Positions 1 to 6,233 of a DNA stretch of 32,480 bases are shown one piece after another. The notes under the pieces were generated by a model. That model worked only from the letters and a program-made list of their open reading frames with translations, was not told where the DNA came from and ran no database searches. Made by a program: the position numbers and the translations under genes. The stretch lies in assembly GCA_028289405.1 (NCBI GenBank), contig JANQPP010000147.1, positions 1-32,480 of the forward strand. The letters are read 5' to 3'. This stretch comes from Pirellulales bacterium (GTDB lineage: Bacteria > Planctomycetota > Planctomycetia > Pirellulales > JANQPP01). How positions within the stretch are numbered: position 1 is the stretch's first letter; the number at the start of each line of letters is the position of its first letter.

Positions 1-19
1 CAACCTCACCTCGTCCCTC

Positions 20-97
20 CTAGGCACGACGGCGACGAATCCCCCACAAACCCAACACGCCCAGCGCCGCAAGCGCCCACGTGCCCGGCTCGGGGAC
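20..97 (-). pseudogene. PEP-CTERM sorting tail, remnant of a frameshifted gene
   Basis: Read on the minus strand, these bases encode VPEPGTWALAALGVLGLWG followed by IRRRRA and a TAG stop at 20-22. This is a textbook PEP-CTERM sorting signal: a Pro-Glu-Pro motif, a hydrophobic helix and a terminal arginine cluster. A TAG (98-100) sits directly before the PEP motif in the same frame, so no coding sequence joins it. A neighbouring minus-strand frame is open from an ATG at 232-234 down to this point and continues past it. The simplest reading is a gene whose body and sorting tail were separated by a one-base frameshift near 98-105. A sequencing error is the alternative. The gene would have been exported and processed by an exosortase. 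Confidence 0.6.
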
Positions 98-454
98 CTA
101 GGAATCACGATTGGTAAATCCTGGTCAACCTGGATATGTGTTACAATTGGCTGAACCGGCATCAGTATACCTATGGGTAAATCGAATGCAAGGAATTTTG
201 GCGGGAAATCATTAGAAACACATCGAACCCTCATGCGTGCCCATCGCCGACTTCCGACAGCCGAGTCTTTTTGCAATCGAGACGGAAGAATACGACCTTC
301 TCCGGCGAAGTGTTTTTCGTGCAGATACCGTTTCTGCCGATGACAGTTACAGCTTGCAGGCAACGGTCGAATCGAAATCTATCTGACCACAAGGGCGTCT
401 CCGGTGAATCGATCGTGCAATCCGCACCCGAACGTCTGACCCAAGAGCCAATTT
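98..454. other. Stretch without a confident gene, about 357 bases
   Basis: A minus-strand frame is open from an ATG at 232-234 to the window edge and probably represents the body of the degraded PEP-CTERM gene described at 20-97. The rest is the 5' region of the plus-strand gene starting at 455. A TTG-initiated 63-codon frame at 271-462 has no ribosome site and overlaps that gene, so I do not call it. No convincing promoter pair was recognised. Confidence 0.4.
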
Positions 455-1255
455 ATGTTTAACGCATTGCATCAATGGACCCGAACGCTCACTTCTCTGA
501 CCGTGCTAACGGTCTTGGGGGTGGGCGGATGGTACGGCTACAAGTCCTATATGGCACCGCAACTGGAGCTAGAGGAGAAGTCCAAGCTGTTGAAGCAACA
601 GCAAGCCCGCCTGGCCAAATTGGAGGCCGTGGAACAGCAACTCCGCGAAGACAATGCGGAACTGCGGGAGAACATGGAGCGCCTCGCCTTGGCTGTCCGG
701 CTACTTAAGGTTGACCGGCGGATCGCGCAGATCGTCGTCTTGGATCAGTGGGAAGCCGGCCCCGAGGAGCAAGTTCATACCAAGTTCAGCTTCACGGAAT
801 TCGACAACCGTGGCGAACCGCTGTACGAACCTCGCTTATTCACGATCGAGGGGGATGTTGTCTACGTCGATTATTGGGTAGCCAAATTCCAAGACCATTT
901 CGTGGAGCAACAAGATCCGTTGCGTCATGCATCGATTGCCCTGTTTCGCCGAGTCTTCGGAGAAAACCAGCGGCCAAGAGACGGGTTTGCTCTCGATGAA
1001 GAAGATGTGCAACCGGCGGCCTATGCGAGCGAGGAACAGGCGTCGGTTTTCGAACGAGAAATCTGGGAAAATTTTTGGGAATACGCGACGGACAAAAACA
1101 AAGCCGAAAGCGCCGGGCTTAGAGCGGCGCATGGGGAGGCCGTGGCCATGCGGCTAGACAAAGGAGAAACCTATCGCCTGGTCTTGCGATCCTCGGGCGG
1201 TTTGACATTTGCCCCCGCCTCCCTCGGACGATCCAGCGGTGAAATCACGCTTTGA
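455..1255 (+). CDS. Membrane-anchored coiled-coil protein of unknown function
   Basis: The 266-residue product starts with a short cytoplasmic segment, one hydrophobic helix (about residues 11-28) and then a charged, Leu/Gln/Glu-rich stretch (about 35-80) with the look of a coiled coil. The rest is a soluble domain of mixed composition containing the string DGFALDEEDVQP and an RAAHGEA segment near residue 225. No catalytic motif is recognised. The helix at the N-terminus suggests a single-pass inner-membrane protein with the bulk exposed on the far side. The ATG at 455 is preceded only by a weak AAGAG-like site. The gene converges on the HEAT-repeat gene that ends at 1333. It resembles conserved hypotheticals of planctomycetes in style, but that is an impression and not a search result. 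Confidence 0.75.
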   Translation: MFNALHQWTRTLTSLTVLTVLGVGGWYGYKSYMAPQLELEEKSKLLKQQQARLAKLEAVEQQLREDNAELRENMERLALAVRLLKVDRRIAQIVVLDQWEAGPEEQVHTKFSFTEFDNRGEPLYEPRLFTIEGDVVYVDYWVAKFQDHFVEQQDPLRHASIALFRRVFGENQRPRDGFALDEEDVQPAAYASEEQASVFEREIWENFWEYATDKNKAESAGLRAAHGEAVAMRLDKGETYRLVLRSSGGLTFAPASLGRSSGEITL

Positions 1256-1332
1256 TCCGCTCTCGCCGTGGAATTCAGGCCGACTGCACACCTGCAAGAT
1301 TCGGCCACCCGAGAATTTTCGCAGGCAACCCG

Positions 1333-2649
1333 CTACGGTGCGGCAACCAATCGACCCGCCAAGATGCCTTCGGCGCGGTCTCGTACCTCCGGATCGGTAT
1401 CCCTGCGGGACAGTTCGATGATCCGCCGCTCGAATTCCGGGTCGGCATTGGTCGCCATGAGTCCTAGCGCGGCCAGTCGCACACGTGGATGTTCATCTTG
1501 ACTCAGCAGAAACAACCACGGCTTTGGTTCGATGCCCGCGATCCGTGGCAACCACTCCACCATTTGCTGGCGTACGTGTGTTTCCGGATGCGTCACCTGA
1601 CTCGCGACTTCGATATCCAGGTCGCGAAATCCACGGCGGTACAATTCGGTCTTCGCACGGCGATGGTGGCCTGGTCCGGAGTGCAGCAAGCGCATCACCT
1701 CTAGATCAGAAAGCTCGGCGATCCGGGAAGAACGGCTGTTGGATGGCCGTATGTTGGCGAATCCGGGCAGCGCTTCGTCGAGTTCGCCGCGCGGCTGATC
1801 CGCTTGGGAGTCCAGGAGATCCAAGCCGCGACCAGGCCCCGCAGCGATCGGAGAGGGCTTCACGTTCAAAGAGCGTGTCCCGTCGGAGTCTCCGGAACTG
1901 GAAGTAACCACATCTTCTTGCGGCGGATCGAAGAGTTCCCATTCCAGGCCGCCGCCGGGAATGTCCAGCATGGACGCGTCGGCGAATTCTCGCGCTTCAA
2001 TCCATGGCTGACGGCGTCGAATGCGCCAAGGGAAAGAGGCGGCTCCCTCATCCATCCGCGAATAAGTCAAAGCCAGTTTATCCCGGTCCGCACCCGTGCC
2101 CCAAGGCGAACGTGACAACTCGCCCGACCATTGAATTAACGGGTCCCAATCTTGGGCCAGTTCACTGACTTGGGAAGGGTCTTCATGGCGGGCTCGCGCC
2201 AGAACGATTTGTCCTAATTCACGGACGACTTTTCGCCCGTAAGGTCCCAAAAGGTCGGTTCGTTCAGCGATCAGCCTCGCGAGATCATGGAGTTGCTGTT
2301 GCGAGTCCACGCGGCGTGAAGTCCCTTTTCCGTAGGCCAAATCCAATAGCACTCGCCGGGACGCTTGAGCGATTTCCATCCGCGGGGAATCCAAGGCTTC
2401 CAGGAGCATTTCAATGCCGGCGTCGCCGAGTTGCCCAGCCTGGCTCAGAAGGGTCGAAGCCTGCGCCGTTTCCGCGGACGAAACTTCCTGCCGCAAGCGT
2501 TGGGTGATGAACTCTGGGAATACATGACGCACGCCGAGGAATGCCAGTGCCAGGCTTGCCGCGAGTATCCCCAGCACGACAAAAAGCCGTGTTCCGCGCA
2601 TGATCGCGGAACGGAATCCTGGACGAGCTGGTGGCGTCATGGACCGCAT
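1333..2649 (-). CDS. HEAT-repeat-like membrane-anchored protein
   Basis: The 438-residue product has an N-terminal hydrophobic helix (about residues 21-40) behind a basic leader, so it is a signal-anchored or exported protein. Two regions look like HEAT or PBS-lyase-type helical repeats: one just after the helix (about 50-110, with a LLEALDSPRMEIAQASRRVL stretch) and one at the C-terminus (about 350-430, with HPRVRLAALGLMATNADPEF and DPEVRDRAEGIL). The middle (about 200-320) is low-complexity, Asp/Ser/Pro-rich linker. Such proteins are usually scaffolds for protein contacts; no enzyme motif is visible. ATG codons at positions 1, 4 and 17 could all serve as start. The first has a purine-rich GGGGGA somewhat far upstream. 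Partner unknown. Confidence 0.75.
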   Translation of the reverse strand: MRSMTPPARPGFRSAIMRGTRLFVVLGILAASLALAFLGVRHVFPEFITQRLRQEVSSAETAQASTLLSQAGQLGDAGIEMLLEALDSPRMEIAQASRRVLLDLAYGKGTSRRVDSQQQLHDLARLIAERTDLLGPYGRKVVRELGQIVLARARHEDPSQVSELAQDWDPLIQWSGELSRSPWGTGADRDKLALTYSRMDEGAASFPWRIRRRQPWIEAREFADASMLDIPGGGLEWELFDPPQEDVVTSSSGDSDGTRSLNVKPSPIAAGPGRGLDLLDSQADQPRGELDEALPGFANIRPSNSRSSRIAELSDLEVMRLLHSGPGHHRRAKTELYRRGFRDLDIEVASQVTHPETHVRQQMVEWLPRIAGIEPKPWLFLLSQDEHPRVRLAALGLMATNADPEFERRIIELSRRDTDPEVRDRAEGILAGRLVAAP

Positions 2650-2949
2650 CGAGGTTCCATCCCCCTAAAGCGGATCTCGCTATGCCTGGAAAACTAACGT
2701 GCCATATGAATTGTCGCCGAAAGCGACCCCGAAAAGCAACACCGTTTGGCTAAGTGCATCCCAGTAGAATCGGATAGACCGTTCCTAATCTCACATTTTC
2801 AGCGCGATCATGCGAACACGAGGTTTCACGCATTAGCTATTTTTCGACGGACGTGATGTGCACGATCCGATGAAAGGCGGACATGAACACTAATTGCCCC
2901 GAGGGCTCGGTTTTTCTTTATCAGTCTGGAAACGCTCGTACCGTGCGTA
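2650..2949. other. Intergenic stretch, 300 bases, no gene seen
   Basis: Only very short open frames occur here. The single structured element is a terminator-like hairpin with a T-run at 2899-2919, reading on the plus strand. The left end holds the 5' region of the HEAT-repeat gene. Confidence 0.5.
2899..2919 (+). terminator. Rho-independent terminator-like hairpin with T-run
   Basis: CCGA (2899-2902) pairs with TCGG (2907-2910) around a GGGC loop and is followed directly by TTTTTCTTT. The stem is short, so strength is doubtful. It points rightward, but no plus-strand gene ends near it. The adjacent gene (2950-3576) runs the other way and would meet the A-run first, which is the wrong polarity. 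Confidence 0.35.
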
Positions 2950-3576
2950 TTACCAGCCGAACCATTTATGTGGGCAAAGGGTGAATTCCGCACGAGTTCT
3001 TTGAGTGTCCATGATCAAAAAGGTTTTGCAGCGGGGTAGGCTGGAATCATCTAATGCCTCTCCTTCATCCTTGCGGAATGAAACCGGCTCATCGAAGTTC
3101 CTCGATAGACGAGCAAACACCTTCTGGGCTGCCGCATCAGCGGTGAACGCTTCGATGCGATATGTCGATTCATGGACCCACGCCACAGCGAAAGCCAGGA
3201 GCAGGCCGAGCGGTACCCAGAAGTGAATCCGTCGATAAAGGCTAGTCGCCGAACCGCGATAAATCCGCGCCGAGACAATTCCGGAGACGGCAACGGCGAT
3301 CACGGCGGCCAGAAGCCACACATAGCCGTAGAAGGGATGATCGTTGTCTCCGATCCAAAATCCCCACGCCAGCAACCTCAACGAAATGTTTAGCCATACC
3401 CACAGGGCGACGCTTTCTATCAAGCCACAAAAAAGCAGCGATGGCCAAGCGATGTCTGCGGTCTCGCAATTTCGGGCTTTGAGCGGCAACACCGCGTACA
3501 CGATTAAGGCCAGACAGATCGCAAACGCGGCGCAACCAAGCATGAATGAGAATTGCGTCATGGCCAACAAAACCAT
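2950..3576 (-). CDS. Four-helix integral membrane protein of unknown function
   Basis: The 208-residue product carries four long hydrophobic segments within its first two thirds (about residues 5-28, 40-65, 80-100 and 118-136). A soluble C-terminal part of about 70 residues contains two cysteines and ends in CPHKWFGW. No family was recognised. I prefer the ATG at 3574-3576 to the TTG six codons upstream, because GGAG (3582-3585 on the minus strand) lies five bases before it. The gene sits downstream of the PEP-CTERM gene on the same strand with a gap of about 75 bases and may be co-transcribed with it. Localisation in the inner membrane is inferred from hydrophobicity only. Confidence 0.65.
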   Translation of the reverse strand: MVLLAMTQFSFMLGCAAFAICLALIVYAVLPLKARNCETADIAWPSLLFCGLIESVALWVWLNISLRLLAWGFWIGDNDHPFYGYVWLLAAVIAVAVSGIVSARIYRGSATSLYRRIHFWVPLGLLLAFAVAWVHESTYRIEAFTADAAAQKVFARLSRNFDEPVSFRKDEGEALDDSSLPRCKTFLIMDTQRTRAEFTLCPHKWFGW

Positions 3577-3651
3577 CGCGTCTCCAGTATCCAAGGACGG
3601 GCCTACCGGCTATTCGAAGTGGGTTCTTCGATATTGGTGTCGCACGGCGGC

Positions 3652-4230
3652 TCAAATCCGCCGGCAATACGGGTGCCAAAGCAGGAAAAGCGCGGCCAGG
3701 CCGAATAGCGCTAGTGTACTCGGCTCGGGCACCACCACCGCCCGCAGATCGAACGAATAGCCGTGGCCGTCGACCGGCCGCTGGTCAAATCCGCCGGTGA
3801 TTCGCAATTCGTCATCCGTCAACGTCGCTTCGAGCGTTTCGAAGAAGTGGGGAACGGGCCGGTAAACACTTGGATCCGCGAACGATAATTCGAATCCGGC
3901 GAGTAATTCCTCCACGCGGCCAGCCGTCACCAGCGCGGCGCTGAAGGGCGGATTGTCTTGTACGGCTTCGTTGCCGGAAAACGCCAACGCCGCGCCGGGG
4001 AACGTCAGCGTATTCCCCTGAAGATCTACGGCAATTTGCCCCGAGAGGCCAAAGTCGCATTGGAAATCAGAGGGATTGCATCCAGGAATGCCAGGGCCTT
4101 CTCCGGATGGTAGGAACGTGAATTTGCTGCCGGGAAGGATTTCGAACTGTTGCCCGGCAGCCGTCGCGGGAACTGCCAGCGACAACACCCCAAACAATAG
4201 CGCGGATGCCTTAAGAGAACCTCGAGTCAT
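3652..4230 (-). CDS. PEP-CTERM sorting domain protein
   Basis: The 192-residue product begins with a cleavable-type signal peptide (MTRGSLKASALLFGVLSLAV, then PATAAG) and ends with a PEP-CTERM signal: VVPEPSTLALFGLAALFLL followed by WHPYCRRI. The middle is a small, probably beta-rich domain without a recognised fold. Proteins of this class are exported by Sec and then cut and anchored by an exosortase; no exosortase gene is in this window. The start at 4230 is chosen over the ATG five codons upstream because a GGAG lies nine bases before it and the product then begins cleanly with the signal peptide. The gene is divergent from the ArsI-like gene. A second, broken PEP-CTERM tail lies at 20-97. 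Confidence 0.85.
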   Translation of the reverse strand: MTRGSLKASALLFGVLSLAVPATAAGQQFEILPGSKFTFLPSGEGPGIPGCNPSDFQCDFGLSGQIAVDLQGNTLTFPGAALAFSGNEAVQDNPPFSAALVTAGRVEELLAGFELSFADPSVYRPVPHFFETLEATLTDDELRITGGFDQRPVDGHGYSFDLRAVVVPEPSTLALFGLAALFLLWHPYCRRI

Positions 4231-4386
4231 CGGATCCGTCTCCATCTAAAAGTCGTGCCCCTGATGTCTCAGTTTACCGCGAATTAAAGCGCTCGAAAGT
4301 TTTTTGCATCCTCGGCCTCCATTCTCCGTCTGTATGTTCGGAAAGGCTGATTGGCAGCTGAAAACTCTGGACACGGGAGAACCATC

Positions 4387-4947
4387 ATGACCCGGGAATC
4401 CAACGTGAAGTTCGCCACCCGTAGCCGTATCCACCTGGGACTGGCCGTGAAGGAATTGTGGTCAGCGGTGGCGTTTTATCGAACCCTGTTCGGACAAGAG
4501 CCGACCAAAATGAGGCCCCGTTACGCCAAGTTCGAAGTGGCAGAGCCGCCTGTGAATCTGTCGCTGAACGAAGTTGGCGGCGAGACGGGCCCCCACAATC
4601 CTACCGACCATTTCGGCGTTCAGGTCCAATCGACGGCAGCCATGCAAACCGTGGCCGAACGGCTGGCCCGCGCTGGAATTTCCACTCGGGTGGAAGAGCG
4701 CGTCTCCTGTTGCCACGCCGTGCAGGACAAGATTTGGGCCACGGATCCAGATGGGAACAAGTGGGAGGTTTATCTCGTAATTGATGATGACGTTCCACTT
4801 CATGGCTCGCCAGATAGTGCCTGCTGCGCGGAGGCACCTGCTAACATGGAAAGTACCCGGCACGGTGGATTCACCGCAGCGAAGATGCGTTCTCTGGACC
4901 CGGGCGGTACCAACCAAGGCTGCTGTTCATCGGCCACGACAGCTTAA
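4387..4947 (+). CDS. ArsI/CadI-type glyoxalase-fold (VOC) protein
   Basis: The 186-residue product has a single vicinal-oxygen-chelate domain: IHLGLAV at the start, DHFGVQV in the middle and WATDPDGNKWEVYLV at the end. These supply the expected metal ligands His16, His75 and Glu127. The string VEERVSCCHAVQDKIW, with vicinal cysteines 108-109, is the hallmark of the ArsI/CadI group. In characterised ArsI proteins, which are Fe(II)-dependent C-As lyases that demethylate trivalent organoarsenicals, such cysteines bind the arsenical. Two more cysteine pairs (146-147 and 179-180) lie in the C-terminal tail. The start at 4387 has GGGAG about eight bases upstream, better than the frame's earlier ATG at 4351. 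No arsR, arsM or efflux gene is adjacent; a SigZ-like sigma factor follows. The exact substrate is not shown by sequence. Confidence 0.85.
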   Translation: MTRESNVKFATRSRIHLGLAVKELWSAVAFYRTLFGQEPTKMRPRYAKFEVAEPPVNLSLNEVGGETGPHNPTDHFGVQVQSTAAMQTVAERLARAGISTRVEERVSCCHAVQDKIWATDPDGNKWEVYLVIDDDVPLHGSPDSACCAEAPANMESTRHGGFTAAKMRSLDPGGTNQGCCSSATTA

Positions 4948-5049
4948 AGCCGACAGACAAAACCTTTGCTGAATTCCGTCCATCGGCGTTTCACGGCCTC
5001 TGGACACTCATTTTCGCGAATGCCGGGATGTTTTGTCTCCAGGCTCTTA

Positions 5050-5643
5050 ATGGATCATCATCCGCCAATGGCTTCACTTCCCACCACCGATGCGGTCTGG
5101 ACCCAATTGAGCACGGACCTGCGGCGGTTCATCCGCCGCAGGGTTCCAGACGAGCATATCGCCGACGATCTGGTTCAAGAAACCTTCGCAAGGGTTCATC
5201 GGCATCTCCGCGGGCTCCAGGACACGGAACGGCTGGCAGCCTGGGTTTACAAAATCGCGCGGAACGTGGTTCACGATCACTTCCGGAAAAGAACCGGCCA
5301 AGCAGTCTCGCTCGGCGAGTTGGACCCGCCCTCCACGCAAGAAGAAGACTCACGGCCATCGCGGTGCCCCTCCGCGACGTGGCTGGTAGAGATGATTCGC
5401 CAATTGCCTCTCACTTATCGGGAAGCCGTGCAACTCGTCGAGATCGAAGGGCTCACACAAGCGGAGACGGCTAAGCGGCTAGAACTGTCGGTTCCAGCGG
5501 CCAAGTCCCGCGTTCAGCGGGGCCGCAAGCTGCTCAGGCAGGCGCTCGAAGCCTGCTGTCGTTTTGATTTCGACCGCCGTGGCAATTTGATGCAGATCGT
5601 GCCCCGCGCGGGCCGGACCGCTTGCCGCGACTGCGGAGATTAG
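5050..5643 (+). CDS. sigZ: ECF RNA polymerase sigma factor, SigZ-like
   Basis: The 197-residue product has sigma region 2 (DDLVQETFARVHRHLRGL and AWVYKIARNVVHDHFRKR) and region 4 with its helix-turn-helix (LPLTYREAVQLVEIEGLTQ, then AETAKRLELSVPAAKSRVQR). It directs RNA polymerase to a dedicated promoter set. After region 4 comes a short tail, CCRFDFDRRGNLM through CRDCGD, typical of the SigZ group and containing four cysteines. No separate anti-sigma gene follows, so the Cys tail may be the sensing element; that is an inference. Start choice is uncertain between ATG codons at 5050 and 5068, and the open frame extends back to 4966. Its position 100 bases after the ArsI-like gene suggests a shared metal or redox role. 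Confidence 0.8.
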   Translation: MDHHPPMASLPTTDAVWTQLSTDLRRFIRRRVPDEHIADDLVQETFARVHRHLRGLQDTERLAAWVYKIARNVVHDHFRKRTGQAVSLGELDPPSTQEEDSRPSRCPSATWLVEMIRQLPLTYREAVQLVEIEGLTQAETAKRLELSVPAAKSRVQRGRKLLRQALEACCRFDFDRRGNLMQIVPRAGRTACRDCGD

Positions 5644-5733
5644 TAACAAGCAGGCATGCTGCCGATATCTCGTCATCCTGATCCTGAAGGACCATTTCGG
5701 CAACAAAGTTCCCGTCGAATAGCCTCAGGGGGC

Positions 5734-5757
5734 GCGGATATCACGCGTGATGCCCGC
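5734..5757. repeat. Imperfect 24-base inverted repeat around ATCACGCGTGAT
   Basis: The core ATCACGCGTGAT (5740-5751) is a perfect 12-base palindrome. The flanking GCGG and CCGC continue the symmetry, with one mismatch and one G-T pair between them. It has no T-run. It could be a protein-binding site or the base of an RNA hairpin; neither can be decided here. Confidence 0.5.
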
Positions 5758-5921
5758 TTTAGCGAAGACCTCGGTGCCGGGTAAAGCTATTGCCAGTCTG
5801 GTCAGGCTGCTTTCAAGGTCTCCGGCTACGGCAGGAGGAGATCGCAACCCAACCGGGGTAGCGAGTCGAACGCCGCTTGATAAAATAGTTTTTTCGTGGT
5901 GCGTGAGAAGGTGTCAGCTAG

Positions 5922-6017
5922 ATGGCCTACCGCTTCATGGATCACGCGGACGACCTCCAATGGAACCGATTCGTTCTGGGGTTATCCGAATGGAAGTTCG
6001 CCGAAAATCCTCGGTGA
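5922..6017 (+). CDS. Possible 31-residue small protein
   Basis: ATG at 5922 is preceded by AGAAGG at about the right distance (ten bases) and opens a frame of 31 codons ending in TGA at 6015-6017, twelve bases before the tRNA. The product, beginning MAYRFMDHADDLQWN, is rich in aromatic and charged residues with no membrane segment. No homology is recognised. The ribosome site is the only positive evidence, so chance is a fair alternative. Confidence 0.3.
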   Translation: MAYRFMDHADDLQWNRFVLGLSEWKFAENPR

Positions 6018-6028
6018 ACCATAGATTA

Positions 6029-6114
6029 GCCGAAGTGGCGGAATTGGCAGACGCGCCAGATTCAGGTTCTGGTGGGGGGTTACCCCCGTGGAGGTTCAAG
6101 TCCTCTCTTCGGCA
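6029..6114 (+). tRNA. tRNA-Leu (anticodon CAG)
   Basis: The acceptor arm GCCGAAG (6029-6035) pairs with CTTCGGC (6107-6113), followed by discriminator A at 6114, as expected for leucine. The anticodon stem CCAGA/TCTGG encloses the loop TTCAGGT with anticodon CAG, decoding CUG. A long variable arm (GGGGGGTTACCCCC) marks it as a class II tRNA. The T arm GAGG-TTCAAGT-CCTC is intact. CCA is not encoded, so the 3' end depends on the CCA-adding enzyme, whose gene lies at 13116-14396. Confidence 0.97.
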
Positions 6115-6233
6115 CTTTCTCACTCGCGAACGACGAGGTCCTGTCCGCGAGCCGGGTAGCTCACCGAGTCCTCGACCACTCGTGAGTGGCAGCTACGTCG
6201 CGGGCAGACCACTCTTTTCCGCACAGAGTCGAC

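Larger units (their letters stand above)
5644..6028. other. Gene-poor stretch with palindrome, folded segment and possible small ORF
   Basis: This 385-base stretch separates the sigma factor from tRNA-Leu. It contains an imperfect 24-base palindrome (5734-5757), a set of nested complementary segments (5766-5821), a T6 run near 5889-5894 and a possible 31-codon ORF (5922-6017). A long open frame crosses it and runs through the tRNA, which marks that frame as spurious. Confidence 0.4.

Noticed and set aside
271..462. 63-codon frame before the coiled-coil gene
   Set aside because: TTG start without a ribosome site, overlaps the next gene, and has no recognisable composition.
5766..5821. Known riboswitch or SRP/6S RNA in the sigma-tRNA gap
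   Set aside because: I compared by eye with cobalamin, cyclic-di-GMP, SRP and 6S consensus features; none fits well enough to name.
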